In this document: one piece after another, positions 17,879 through 26,676 of the stretch
Numbering within the stretch: position 1 is the first letter of the stretch
Layout: every line of letters starts with the position of its first letter
NCBI GenBank assembly: GCA_947498765.1
Contig: CANMLG010000017.1
Span: forward strand, 1-64,000
Length of the DNA stretch: 64,000 nt
Source: an uncultured Aquimarina sp.
Lineage (GTDB): Bacteria; Bacteroidota; Bacteroidia; Flavobacteriales; Flavobacteriaceae
Direction: 5' to 3'
Program-made: the position numbers and the translations under genes
The notes under the pieces: generated by a model
The model's database searches: none
Seen by the model: the letters and a program-made list of their open reading frames with translations, nothing else
What the model was told of the DNA's origin: nothing

Positions 17879-18991
17879 TCAACCTTTCACATCTAAAGCA
17901 TCTCTAATGCCATTACCCAATAGCATAAAAGCCATGACTAATAACATAATTGCTACACCAGGTGCTACTGCCAAATAAGCTTTACCTAAAATAATATACG
18001 AATAATGATCCTTAATCATAGATCCCCAACTTGGTACTGGAGGTTGTGCGCCTATGCCTAAAAAACTCAACCCACTTTCAATAAGGATAGCACTCGCAAA
18101 ATTTGCAGCCGCAATTACAATAACTGGCGCTATACTATTTGGTAACACATGATACCACAATGTCCGAGCATGTGAATAACCAAGTGTCACTGCTGCAGTT
18201 ACATATTGCTGTTGTTTAATACTTAACACTTGCCCTCTAACCACCCGAGCCACTTCGACCCACATGGTTAAACCAACTGCAACAAATACTTGCCACAAAC
18301 CTTTACCCAGTGCTAACGTAATTGCAATAACTAAAAGCAATGTAGGAATAGACCAAACTACATTTATAACCCACATAATAACCACATCAATTGTTCCTCC
18401 AAAATAGCCTGCTAATGCCCCTAACAACACTCCAATTAACAACGAAATCAATACTGCAACAAAACCAATACTAAACGAAATACGACTACCAATTAATAGC
18501 CTACTCAATAAATCGCGTCCATACTTATCTGTTCCTAAAATAAAACTACGCTCATTGGCATATACTTCTTTTATTGAGTCCTCCGTACTTCCCTCTGGAA
18601 AACGACTTAAAAGAATACGTTTAGGTACACCTTTTAAATCTTTATCGCTCATATAAGGAAACACAATTACTTCCGTAGCAGTAAATTTTAATTTCTCATA
18701 AGGATACTCCCATGCACTATTTTTATTTCCAAAAAACAATTTACTAAAAACCGATTGTTGAGTACTAATTTCATTAGGCACACTTAATATTCCTACTTTA
18801 AAACCAGGTGGTTTTGAATGTATTGACAAATGCATTTGATTTGCATTTTGTGAATCATCGGGCGCTAAAATATAGGCAAAAAGTGCTATCAAACCACAAA
18901 CTACAATAAGCCCTAAACTCAAAACGCTCCAAAAATTGTTTTTAAATTTTTGGAGCGCCAAACCACTTAATGATACTGTGGACTGCTGCAT
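17879..18991 (-). CDS. OppC/DppC-type ABC transporter permease
   Basis: 370 residues. An N-terminal membrane helix (about 20-42) is followed by a periplasmic segment of about 110 residues and then the five-helix permease core. The EAA coupling loop is readable as TLGYSHARTLWYHVLPNSIAP, and the end has GLSFLGIGAQPPVPSWG and GNGIRDALDVKG, all typical of the second permease of peptide/nickel importers. No OppB, ATPase or binding protein lies in the window; partners must be elsewhere. It follows prc by 5 nt and is surely co-transcribed with it. Confidence 0.9.
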   Translation of the reverse strand: MQQSTVSLSGLALQKFKNNFWSVLSLGLIVVCGLIALFAYILAPDDSQNANQMHLSIHSKPPGFKVGILSVPNEISTQQSVFSKLFFGNKNSAWEYPYEKLKFTATEVIVFPYMSDKDLKGVPKRILLSRFPEGSTEDSIKEVYANERSFILGTDKYGRDLLSRLLIGSRISFSIGFVAVLISLLIGVLLGALAGYFGGTIDVVIMWVINVVWSIPTLLLVIAITLALGKGLWQVFVAVGLTMWVEVARVVRGQVLSIKQQQYVTAAVTLGYSHARTLWYHVLPNSIAPVIVIAAANFASAILIESGLSFLGIGAQPPVPSWGSMIKDHYSYIILGKAYLAVAPGVAIMLLVMAFMLLGNGIRDALDVKG

Positions 18992-18996
18992 GTAAT

Positions 18997-21126
18997 CTAT
19001 TTATTTATGATTCCTGAAGTACCATTATGCTGTGTTAACTGAATATCTTTTAACACATTTACTGCTTCTTCGATATACACGTCTTTCACTAAATTTTCAT
19101 GCCAACGCTTACGTTTTTCCCCTAATACTGAATCTTTTTCAATTAAAGAAACTTCATAAGGTAATGAACTAAACTTTAAATCAGATTTATACTCGTCAAT
19201 TTTTTCAAAATATTCAATCTTATCTTCATTTTGTTTAATTTCATTTTTATAACTTAAAAAATTCATTGGAAAGTTTAAGATATTTCTTCGATCAGCTACC
19301 CATTTTGCATTTTCGTCAATTAACTGTAGCTGATTATTTTCTGCCATCCTATTTTTACTTTTTTCAACTATGGTTTTATAATCCATTAAATCCGACCATA
19401 AATTGTAATTTGCTGGTTCAATTTTATCCCAAGGCAATGGATTATCTTGATCTTTTTCTCCTATATCAATATAACTATACCTATCTGGAACCACTACGTC
19501 ACTTTTTACACCTTCTAACTGTGTTGACCCTCCATTAACACGATAAAACTTTTGCGTAGTTATTTTTAATGCTCCTAAATCACCAACATCACTACTGCGT
19601 AACCATCGATTTAAATCCATAATATTTTGAACTGTTCCTTTACCATAGGTTTGTTTACTCCCAATAACAATAGCTCTACGGTAATCTTGCATAGCCGCTG
19701 CTAAAATTTCTGATGCAGAAGCTGACAATTCATTCACCATAATTACCAATGGACCATCCCATGTAATAGATGAATCTGTATCTTTTAATACCTGAGGCTT
19801 ACTATCTTTAGCTTTTACCTGCACTACAGGTCCTTTTTTAATAAACAAACCTGCAATTTCAACAACAGTTTTTAAAGATCCTCCTCCATTGTTTCTTAAA
19901 TCGATAACTAATCCGTCTATTTTCTTTTCCTTTAAACGCTCGATTTCTTTTTCCACATCTAAAGCCGCATTACGTTGATTATAATCATCCATATTAAAAT
20001 AAAACTTGGGTAAATTAATCAACCCAAATTTACTTCCTCCTTTATCTATTAATGATGATTTAGCATAAGTTTCTTCCAACTCAACAACATCTCTGGTGAT
20101 AATTACATTATCTATACTTCCATCAACTCTCCTTAATGTAAGTGTTACCTTAGTGCCTTTAGGTCCTTTAATTAAACTTACAGCATCGTCTAATCGCATT
20201 CCAACAATACTCACAGGCTCTTCTTCATCTTCTTGCTTCACCTTTAAAATAATATCTCCAACCTCAACTTCTTCACCTCTCCATGCTGGACCACCAGAGA
20301 TAACTTCAACAATTTTAATGTTTTCATTTTTTTTCTGTAATCTAGCTCCTATACCTTCTAATTTTCCAGACATGGAAATATCAAAACGATCCTTATCTTT
20401 GGGAGCAAAATAAAAGGTATGAGGATCAAAAGATTCTACTATGGCATTAATGTACACCGAAAACCAATCTTTGGCATCCAAATCATCAGTAAAATCAAAG
20501 TATTCTTTTATTGAGGTTTTAGTAACCTCACGTGCTTCAACTTCTAATTCTTCATCTGTTTTTTCTTTTTCCTCAACTTCATTTTCTTTATTTTGGGCAC
20601 GTTCTTCTAACTTATCATAATAAGTGCTTAGCGTACTAAACTTTAAACGCTTTAACCAGCGCTTACGCATTTCTCGTTTTGAAGACACATAAGGGAGTTT
20701 TTCATAATCTGTATTAATTGACTCATTCTCATTAAAATCAAAAGGTTTTTTTAACAAGTCTTGATATACATTTTTAACCTCATCAACTCTTGTACTTAAA
20801 CGATCGTAAGTAAGGTTAAAAAATGTTAAATCTTTATTTCTAATTTGATCGTCAATTAAATTTTCATACTTCTTAAACTCATTTATATCAGCCGCATAAA
20901 AATATCTTTTTTGAGGATCTAAAGCTTCTATATATTCATTAAAAACTTCTTTTGAAAAATTATCATCAATTTTCCGGGCATCAAAATGTGCTTTTTCAAG
21001 CACAAATGATATTAAATCAATTAATAATTCATTTCTATCTGGATCTGAATCACTTTTAGGCGTAAAACTACATGAGGCAACTCCTGCCATTACACCCAAT
21101 AATAAAATTATTACACTTTTTTTCAT
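18997..21126 (-). CDS. prc: Carboxy-terminal processing protease (Prc/Tsp, S41)
   Basis: About 709 residues from the ATG at 21126, chosen because it gives a lipoprotein signal (MKKSVIILLLGVMAGVASC). A long helical N-terminal part is followed by a PDZ domain (around 240-335, LEGIGARLQ, ISGGPA, VGDIILKV) and the S41 core with DLRNNGGG, nucleophile Ser in NELSASASE, and general base Lys in TYGKGTVQ. A conserved C-terminal DUF3340-like tail follows. It degrades or trims periplasmic proteins from the C terminus. It may matter for envelope protein turnover. First gene of a run that includes the OppC-like permease. Confidence 0.93.
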   Translation of the reverse strand: MKKSVIILLLGVMAGVASCSFTPKSDSDPDRNELLIDLISFVLEKAHFDARKIDDNFSKEVFNEYIEALDPQKRYFYAADINEFKKYENLIDDQIRNKDLTFFNLTYDRLSTRVDEVKNVYQDLLKKPFDFNENESINTDYEKLPYVSSKREMRKRWLKRLKFSTLSTYYDKLEERAQNKENEVEEKEKTDEELEVEAREVTKTSIKEYFDFTDDLDAKDWFSVYINAIVESFDPHTFYFAPKDKDRFDISMSGKLEGIGARLQKKNENIKIVEVISGGPAWRGEEVEVGDIILKVKQEDEEEPVSIVGMRLDDAVSLIKGPKGTKVTLTLRRVDGSIDNVIITRDVVELEETYAKSSLIDKGGSKFGLINLPKFYFNMDDYNQRNAALDVEKEIERLKEKKIDGLVIDLRNNGGGSLKTVVEIAGLFIKKGPVVQVKAKDSKPQVLKDTDSSITWDGPLVIMVNELSASASEILAAAMQDYRRAIVIGSKQTYGKGTVQNIMDLNRWLRSSDVGDLGALKITTQKFYRVNGGSTQLEGVKSDVVVPDRYSYIDIGEKDQDNPLPWDKIEPANYNLWSDLMDYKTIVEKSKNRMAENNQLQLIDENAKWVADRRNILNFPMNFLSYKNEIKQNEDKIEYFEKIDEYKSDLKFSSLPYEVSLIEKDSVLGEKRKRWHENLVKDVYIEEAVNVLKDIQLTQHNGTSGIINK

Positions 21127-21634
21127 TAATCTCTTTCTGTTTAATCCTAAGCTAACCAAAGCTTAGTGAATTCTATACAAATTAAAGTTAAATGTGAATA
21201 TACAATTAATAATTATCCTTGCTTTCACACTTGACTATAGTTTTATTAAAATATTCGATTTTTATTCGAATAAAACAACATCACTTTATTAATCACTACT
21301 TATAATTCATTTATTATAAACTTTTTTTTATCAATAACAAACATTTCATCCATTTTTATTAAATTATTTGTTTTTAGAAATATCCAAAATCGAGTATTAT
21401 CATTTTAAATTATCATCACATTTTACAACATTTATAAAAAACTTTATCATATATATGACGCTCATTGTATTATATCATTACATAAATCGAACCAAAAAAC
21501 TGTACTTTTACCATGAGAATTGATATTGGCATTTTAATTATTTAGAAATTAATCTTTTCATCCCATTAATTAAGTAAAAAAATACAAATCTCAACATATA
21601 GTTCAATAAAAAACAACACAATATTAAATCAACG
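21127..21634. other. Divergent promoter region prc/surE
   Basis: About 508 nt, very AT-rich, between prc (minus) and surE (plus). I find no perfect TAnnTTTG box for either gene; the nearest, TAAGCTTTG on the minus strand near 21160, has one extra spacer base. No RNA fold, coding frame or repeat is evident. Confidence 0.5.
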
Positions 21635-22417
21635 ATGAGTAAAAAACGACCTTTAATATTAGTAACAAATGATGACGGTATAACTGCTCCGGGTATACGT
21701 ACTTTAATAGCTGTAATGAATACTATTGGTGACGTGTTAGTAGTAGCTCCAGACAGCCCCCAAAGTGCTAAAGGTCATGCCATAACTATAAGTGAAACTT
21801 TATATTGTGATAAAATAGTAATTGATCACGATGCCCCTCAAGAAGAATACAGCTGCTCAGGAACTCCTGTTGATTGTGTAAAAATGGCAACTCATGAAAT
21901 TTTAAAGAGAAAACCCGATTTATGTGTTAGTGGAATCAATCATGGATCAAACGCAGCTATCAATGTGATTTATTCTGGTACAATGAGTGCCGCCGTTGAA
22001 GCTGGCATTGAAGGCATTCCCGCAATTGGATTTTCCTTACTTGATTATAGTATGAAAGCTGATTTTACTCATTGTAAAGCATTTATTTTAACCATTGTGA
22101 ATCAAGTATTACAAAATGGCCTTCCAAAAGGGGTCGTGTTAAATGTAAATATCCCAACGCTAGAAACTGGCACTATAAAAGGCATCAAAGTTTGTCGACA
22201 AGCAAACGCACACTGGGAAGAAGAATTTGACAAACGAACAAGCCCAATGGGTCGCGAGTATTACTGGCTTACTGGTAAATTTGTTAATGAAGACAAAGGA
22301 GAAGACACTGACGAATGGGCATTAGCAAATGGATACATCTCTGTTGTTCCAACACAATTTGACCTTACTGCTCATCATTATATTCAAGAATTAAACTCAT
22401 GGAATTTAAATGAATAA
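21635..22417 (+). CDS. surE: 5'/3'-nucleotidase SurE
   Basis: 260 residues, family length. The metal site is VTNDDGITAPG (adjacent Asp pair), with further conserved parts SGTPVDCVKMA and SGINHGSNAAINVIYSGTMSAA. SurE removes phosphate from nucleoside monophosphates and short polyphosphates in the cytosol. First gene of a run surE - small membrane protein - lpxB - NlpC/P60; its stop overlaps the next start by 8 nt. Confidence 0.96.
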   Translation: MSKKRPLILVTNDDGITAPGIRTLIAVMNTIGDVLVVAPDSPQSAKGHAITISETLYCDKIVIDHDAPQEEYSCSGTPVDCVKMATHEILKRKPDLCVSGINHGSNAAINVIYSGTMSAAVEAGIEGIPAIGFSLLDYSMKADFTHCKAFILTIVNQVLQNGLPKGVVLNVNIPTLETGTIKGIKVCRQANAHWEEEFDKRTSPMGREYYWLTGKFVNEDKGEDTDEWALANGYISVVPTQFDLTAHHYIQELNSWNLNE

Positions 22418-22700
22418 ACATATTATAAAACCTGTAATAACGGGCATACTGGTTGGCTTTATAGCAACAGCCTTAGGAAGCATTTTATGGATACTTGGTT
22501 TTTCTGATATGGATATTAAGACCACTATTGAAGCTGCTTTTAAGGAAAATGTTATTGGAGCTATTTTAGCCGCCGGAGCTTTACTTAACATCCCAGCTTT
22601 TTTTCTGTTTTTAAAACAACACAAAAATTACCAGGCCCGAGGTGTTATGATTGCTACTTTAACTATTGCTATGTTTATTATTTACAAAAAGCTCTTTTAA
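22410..22700 (+). CDS. Small three-helix inner-membrane protein
   Basis: 96 residues with three hydrophobic segments (about 8-28, 48-66, 78-92) and positive ends. I do not recognise a named family. It overlaps surE by 8 nt and is followed 4 nt later by lpxB, so it is translated from the same message; the wedge position between surE and lpxB suggests an envelope role but nothing more can be said. Confidence 0.75.
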   Translation: MNKHIIKPVITGILVGFIATALGSILWILGFSDMDIKTTIEAAFKENVIGAILAAGALLNIPAFFLFLKQHKNYQARGVMIATLTIAMFIIYKKLF

Positions 22701-22704
22701 TATT

Positions 22705-23814
22705 ATGAAATATTATATTATTGCCGGGGAAGCTTCTGGAGATTTACATGGCTCAAATCTAATTAAAGAACTTAAAAAAAATGACCCTTCTGCCAATATA
22801 AGGTGCTGGGGAGGTGATTTAATGGAAGCTGCTGGTGGTACTTTAGTAACACATTACAAAGAAAGGGCCTTTATGGGATTTATAGAAATCATAAAGAATC
22901 TTTTCAAAATTTTAGGTTTTATTAAATTTTGTAAGCAGGATATTAACACTTTTAAGCCAGATGCACTTATTTTTATTGATAATTCTGGTTTTAATTTACG
23001 AATAGCCAAATGGGCAAAACTAAATGAATACAGCACACATTATTATATTAGCCCGCAAGTCTGGGCCTCAAGGGCAAGTAGAGTAAAAACTATTAAAGCC
23101 GTAGTTGATCACATGTATGTGATTTTACCTTTTGTTAAGGATTTTTATAAGACTTACAACTACCCTGTTCATTATGTAGGACATCCTTTAATTGACGCTA
23201 TTGCCAATTTCCCAAAAATTGACGAAAAGAAATTTAGAAACGAATTTAATTTAGATGATCGCCCTATAGTGGCCCTGTTGCCAGGAAGTAGAAAACAGGA
23301 GATTATCAAAATGCTAGAAACCATGCTAAGCTTACCTGAACAATATCCAACATTTCAATTTGTTATTGCTGGTGCACCTAGTCAAGAAAATTCTTTTTAT
23401 AAAAATATCATAACTGACAAAAATGTAACATTAATACCCAATCGAACTTATGAAATTTTAAGCGTTTCTTATTCAGCACTAGTAACCTCAGGAACGGCTA
23501 CATTGGAAACCGCACTTTTTAAAGTTCCTCAGGTAGTTTGCTATAAAGGTAATTCTCTTTCATATGCTATAGCTAAAAGAATTATTAAACTTAAATATAT
23601 ATCTTTAGTTAATTTAGTAATGGATTTACCTGTTGTTAAAGAGCTTATTCAACATGATTTTACATCTGAAAATTTAAAAAAAGAATTTGATATCATTTCA
23701 AATACAGAGCATAGAACTTCTTTATTTTTAAACTATTATGATTTAGAGCAAAAATTAGGAAGCACAGGTGCTAGTAAAAAAACTGCTGATTTAATCACCA
23801 AATCATTACAATAA
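22705..23814 (+). CDS. lpxB: Lipid-A-disaccharide synthase LpxB
   Basis: 370 residues from the ATG at 22705 (MKYYIIAGEASGDLHG), the canonical LpxB opening; an upstream ATG at 22666 would overlap the previous gene and add 13 odd residues. GT19 marks: GEASGDLHG, FIDNSGFN, YYISPQVWAS, LLPGSRKQEI and SGTATLETAL. It joins 2,3-diacylglucosamine-1-P to UDP-diacylglucosamine, forming the lipid A disaccharide at the inner membrane. waaA, which acts later in the same route, lies at 46 kb. Confidence 0.96.
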   Translation: MKYYIIAGEASGDLHGSNLIKELKKNDPSANIRCWGGDLMEAAGGTLVTHYKERAFMGFIEIIKNLFKILGFIKFCKQDINTFKPDALIFIDNSGFNLRIAKWAKLNEYSTHYYISPQVWASRASRVKTIKAVVDHMYVILPFVKDFYKTYNYPVHYVGHPLIDAIANFPKIDEKKFRNEFNLDDRPIVALLPGSRKQEIIKMLETMLSLPEQYPTFQFVIAGAPSQENSFYKNIITDKNVTLIPNRTYEILSVSYSALVTSGTATLETALFKVPQVVCYKGNSLSYAIAKRIIKLKYISLVNLVMDLPVVKELIQHDFTSENLKKEFDIISNTEHRTSLFLNYYDLEQKLGSTGASKKTADLITKSLQ

Positions 23815-23815
23815 A

Positions 23816-24295
23816 ATGAAAATATTTTTAATAGTAAGTTTATTTTTATCACTAGTATCATGTGGTGCATTAAAGAATACCGGTTATAAAAAAAATAAAC
23901 CCAATACTAAGGCTATTAGAGTAGTTCAACATGCCAAAAGCTATATTGGCACACGTTATAAATATGGTGGTGTCACCAAAAGAGGGATGGATTGTTCTGG
24001 CTTAGTTTACACCTCATTTAGCAAAGAAAACATTGTATTACCTAGAACTTCGGCTGCCATGTCTACTAGAGGAAAAACAGTAAAAAGACAACACATCAGG
24101 AAAGGAGATCTAGTATTTTTTAAAACAGGTAAATCATTTAAAAGGATCAACCATGTAGGAGTAGTTTCTAAAATAAGCGGTAGTAGCATTTTTTTCATTC
24201 ACTCAAGCAGCTCTAAAGGAGTAATTGAATCCTCTCTAAATACAAAATATTGGGCTAAATCATTCAAATTTGCTAAACGTATTTTACCATTGTAA
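23816..24295 (+). CDS. NlpC/P60 cell-wall endopeptidase lipoprotein
   Basis: 159 residues. Lipobox LVSC places acylation at Cys16. The C40 peptidase domain runs from about 34; catalytic Cys60 is in MDCSGLVY, His113 in NHVGVV and the third polar residue is His129. It cleaves peptidoglycan stem peptides (D-Glu to diamino acid bonds) in the periplasm. It begins 1 nt after the lpxB stop, so it is co-translated with lpxB. Confidence 0.93.
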   Translation: MKIFLIVSLFLSLVSCGALKNTGYKKNKPNTKAIRVVQHAKSYIGTRYKYGGVTKRGMDCSGLVYTSFSKENIVLPRTSAAMSTRGKTVKRQHIRKGDLVFFKTGKSFKRINHVGVVSKISGSSIFFIHSSSSKGVIESSLNTKYWAKSFKFAKRILPL

Positions 24296-24364
24296 TACGA
24301 TTTTCGGATAATTATTTCGTAAAAATATGTTGAATTATTTTTTATTAGTCAAAGACCAAAATTA

Positions 24365-24397
24365 AAAAATAGCCTTAGCTATTGTTTTATTTTTTAA
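24365..24397 (+). terminator. Weak terminator after the lpxB run
   Basis: AATAGC (24368-24373), CTTA loop, GCTATT (24378-24383), preceded by A residues and followed by a T-rich tract. Stem of six pairs, extendable with a bulged G. Confidence 0.45.
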
Positions 24398-24653
24398 CAC
24401 GTGAATTGTAAAAAATTCGTTAATCATATAAAACAAACCAAACATTTATCCAAGCGTATATTGCGATGTTTATGATTTGCCACTAACTACCAATACCTAC
24501 TACCAGATTACTTTTTTAAGGTTTAGAAATATAAGAAAATTACATTTGAGAAAGCCTCAAAGACATATGGATAAAACTGAAATTTAATTTCCAGGTAAGC
24601 TTCGGAGTTTTATACCCTTATAATCTACCCGTAAATGCGAGACATTATTACAA
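24398..24653. other. Non-coding spacer
   Basis: No frame with coding character and no RNA fold I can name. Around 24481-24510 a short stretch (ACTAACT ACCAATA CCTACTA) looks weakly 7-periodic, perhaps a decayed heptamer array, but it is too degenerate to call. Confidence 0.4.
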
Positions 24654-24687
24654 AAAAAAGGGCTGATTTAAAAATCAGCCCTTTTTT
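24654..24687. terminator. Bidirectional terminator
   Basis: A 16-bp perfect stem (24654-24669 with 24672-24687), centred on GGGCTGATTT, with A and T runs on the two sides. It ends the minus-strand repeat-lipoprotein gene and can also stop plus-strand read-through. Confidence 0.9.
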
Positions 24688-24703
24688 ATATTAATTATAA
24701 TTT

Positions 24704-25153
24704 CTAATGATCATGTAATTTATTTACTGCATCTTTTGCTGAATTCACTGCATTACCTGCTGCGTTTTTAGTTGCATCAACTGCATTACCTGCTGCATCT
24801 TTTGCTGAATTTACTGCATTACCTGCTGCATCTTTTGCCGAATCAACTGCATTACCTGCCGCATCTTTTGCTGAATCAACTGCATTACCTGCCGCATCTT
24901 TTACTGAATCAACCGCATTACCTGCTGCATCTACAGCACTATTAGCTGCATCTTTAGTAGCTTCTGCTGCATTTTCAACTGCATTACCTGCTGCATCAAC
25001 TGCATTACCTGCTGCATCTTTAGTAGCTTCTGCAGCATTCTCAACTGCACTACCTGCCTCTGTTGCTGCATCCTGAGCTTTTTTTGCAGTCTCTCTACAT
25101 GAAGTGGCAAACATTAATGACAATGCCGCTACTCCTAAAATTATTTTTTTCAT
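24704..25153 (-). CDS. Lipoprotein with 11-residue LEA-like repeats
   Basis: 149 residues from the ATG at 25153 (MKKIILGVAALSLMFATSC; lipobox ATSC). The mature chain is almost only Ala, Lys, Asp, Asn, Gly, Val and Ser arranged as 11-residue units such as KDAAGNAVDSA, about ten in all, with a mixed ENAAEAT variant near the start and a closing KLHDH. The periodicity predicts a long amphipathic helix, like group 3 LEA or YtxH-type proteins. The DNA is a matching 33-bp tandem repeat. Function unknown; stress protection or a periplasmic spacer are inferences. Single gene with its own terminator. Confidence 0.8.
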   Translation of the reverse strand: MKKIILGVAALSLMFATSCRETAKKAQDAATEAGSAVENAAEATKDAAGNAVDAAGNAVENAAEATKDAANSAVDAAGNAVDSVKDAAGNAVDSAKDAAGNAVDSAKDAAGNAVNSAKDAAGNAVDATKNAAGNAVNSAKDAVNKLHDH

Positions 25154-25306
25154 AGGGTAAATGTTAGATATTAGTTCATCAAATATAAGCTTTTTAACAT
25201 CCAAAATTTTAACAAAAAAACAAAAAAAGACATTCTTATCTATCAATAGCACATTTTACCCACAAAATACGCGGTCAAAAAAATACAATTATTAAAAAAA
25301 GGTATT

Positions 25307-25690
25307 TTAAGCAATTAATTTACCTGGTATTTTTAAAAAAAGTTGATTCTTTAAATAACGTATAACCTCATCCGCATCGATTAAAACTTGATAATCACTC
25401 ACTTTCAATACTTTTATATCTAAATAAGAAATATTTACTAATTTCATTTCATCATGATTTTCTGTTTCATTATAACAATAGGAATATCCTTCTATTTGAA
25501 TGCCTAAACGCAGCTTTTCAGAATAAAAATCAAAATGATATTTCTTTTCGGCACAATTCATTTTAAAATCAAAAAAAGCTAATTCACTTTTTAAAATTCG
25601 ATTTTCTAATTTTATTAATGCCTCAGAAATAGTATTTAATGAATGTTTTACTTTTAATTCATCTGGAGTTTGATACAATGCAATAGCCAT
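25307..25690 (-). CDS. DUF559/Vsr-like PD-(D/E)xK-fold protein
   Basis: 127 residues. Residues 50-115 resemble the DUF559 endonuclease-like domain: YHFDFYSEKLRLGIQIEG, then a charged helix with NHDEMK, ISYLDIKVLKVSDYQVL and DADEVIRYLKNQL. In relatives the active site reads D-x10-E-x-D; here it is D54, Q65 and E67, so the first Glu is Gln and the Asp is Glu, which may abolish or change catalysis. The call rests on motif spacing, so it is moderate. It is transcribed away from a LexA/CI-type regulator gene, and operator-like repeats sit on its promoter. Confidence 0.5.
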   Translation of the reverse strand: MAIALYQTPDELKVKHSLNTISEALIKLENRILKSELAFFDFKMNCAEKKYHFDFYSEKLRLGIQIEGYSYCYNETENHDEMKLVNISYLDIKVLKVSDYQVLIDADEVIRYLKNQLFLKIPGKLIA

Positions 25691-25705
25691 ATTAAAATAT
25701 TAAAA

Positions 25706-25779
25706 TTGGAATTATTACAAATATATGGATTATTTCCAATTATTAAGTTTTTTATATTTTATTTTTGGAATATATCCAA
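25706..25779. promoter_or_regulatory. Three operator-like 15-bp inverted repeats
   Basis: Half-site TTGGA with 5-nt spacer: 25706-25720 (TTGGA-N5-TACAA), 25725-25739 (ATGGA-N5-TCCAA) and 25765-25779 (TTGGA-N5-TCCAA, perfect). Start-to-start distances are 19 and 40 bp, near two and four helical turns. The first two flank the -7 box of the minus-strand gene and the third covers the -33 region of the regulator gene. The likely binder is the regulator encoded at 25798, which would make it autoregulated. Confidence 0.65.
25718..25725 (-). promoter_or_regulatory. -7 box of the DUF559-like gene
   Basis: Minus-strand TATATTTG is a perfect TAnnTTTG match, lying between the first and second operator-like repeats and 28 nt from the start codon. 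Confidence 0.55.
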
Positions 25780-25793
25780 TTGTATTACTTTAG
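25763..25793 (+). promoter_or_regulatory. Promoter of the LexA/CI-type regulator
   Basis: TTTTG (25763-25767) as -33 and TACTTTAG (25786-25793, one mismatch to TAnnTTTG) as -7, with 18 nt between TTG and TA. The start site would fall at or near the ATG at 25798, so the mRNA may be leaderless. The third operator-like repeat overlaps the -33 element. Confidence 0.45.
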
Positions 25794-25797
25794 TATT

Positions 25798-26568
25798 ATG
25801 GAAAATTCAAATGCGTTAGCAGCCAAAAGATTTAAACAAATACGCGAAACAGAGGGAGCTACTCAAAAAGAATTTGCCGATCAACTCGGCATTAAAAACA
25901 ATATCGCAGATATCGAACGTGGTCGCACAAAAATAACAGGATACACTCTTGTAAAATTAATGCAAAACTACAACATCAACCCTTTGTGGCTTTACGGTTT
26001 TAGTGCTATAAAAAATGCAAATGCCATTCAAACAGACATTAGCCCTAAAATAATCACTTTAAATTCAGAAAAAAACGAAAATATGATTCTTGTTGATGTT
26101 AAAGCCGCCGCAGGTTATCCCACTAACATCCAAGATAGACACTGGTATACAGAATTACCCGCATTTGACTTTCCTTTACCCCAATATCGCAATGCTACTT
26201 TTAGAGGGTTTCAAGTACAAGGAGATAGTATGCAACCCCATTTAAAACCTAACGAATGGGTAATAGCAAAAGCTATTGACTCAATTAACAATTTAAGCAA
26301 TAAACGTATTTGTGTTGTTGTATTAAAAGATAGTGTTTTGGTAAAAGAATTACACAAACTACCAGACCTTGCTACAATTAAATTAATTTCATTAAACCCA
26401 TCATATCCCGAAATCACCATTCAAATCGATGAAGTGCAAGAAGTTTGGGAAGTAACCAGCAAACTTAGCTTTGATATTCACTCCATAGGAGAAACTGCAA
26501 GCATACACGAACTTCAATTAGCTATGCAGCGATTAACAAACGAGGTAAATAATTTAAAAAACAATTAG
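25798..26568 (+). CDS. XRE-family regulator with S24 (LexA/CI) autoprotease domain
   Basis: 256 residues from the ATG at 25798; an upstream in-frame TTG lies inside an operator and is unlikely. N-terminal helix-turn-helix about 5-62 (ATQKEFADQLGIKNNIADIERG). The S24 domain shows a cleavage-site-like AAAG (A105-G106), nucleophile Ser144 in QGDSMQP and base Lys183 in VLVKEL, so RecA-triggered self-cleavage is plausible. The last 25 residues form a short coiled coil. Expected role: repressor inactivated by DNA damage or another signal, controlling itself and the divergent DUF559-like gene. No phage genes accompany it. Confidence 0.85.
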   Translation: MENSNALAAKRFKQIRETEGATQKEFADQLGIKNNIADIERGRTKITGYTLVKLMQNYNINPLWLYGFSAIKNANAIQTDISPKIITLNSEKNENMILVDVKAAAGYPTNIQDRHWYTELPAFDFPLPQYRNATFRGFQVQGDSMQPHLKPNEWVIAKAIDSINNLSNKRICVVVLKDSVLVKELHKLPDLATIKLISLNPSYPEITIQIDEVQEVWEVTSKLSFDIHSIGETASIHELQLAMQRLTNEVNNLKNN

Positions 26569-26617
26569 CTCTAAATACTCACAAACAAATTATATAAATC
26601 AACACAAAAATAATTAC

Positions 26618-26651
26618 AAAAAAAAGCCACCTCTATGAGATAGCTTTTTTT
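26618..26651. terminator. Bidirectional terminator
   Basis: A-run, GCCACCTC (26626-26633) pairing with GAGATAGC through some G-U pairs, then a T run. It lies between the convergent regulator gene and the cytochrome oxidase genes. Confidence 0.75.
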
Positions 26652-26676
26652 AATATATTATTTATGATGTATCAGA

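Noticed and set aside
25798-26568. Prophage repressor
   Set aside because: Neighbours are a DUF559-like gene and cytochrome oxidase genes; no phage structural, integrase or replication genes in the window.
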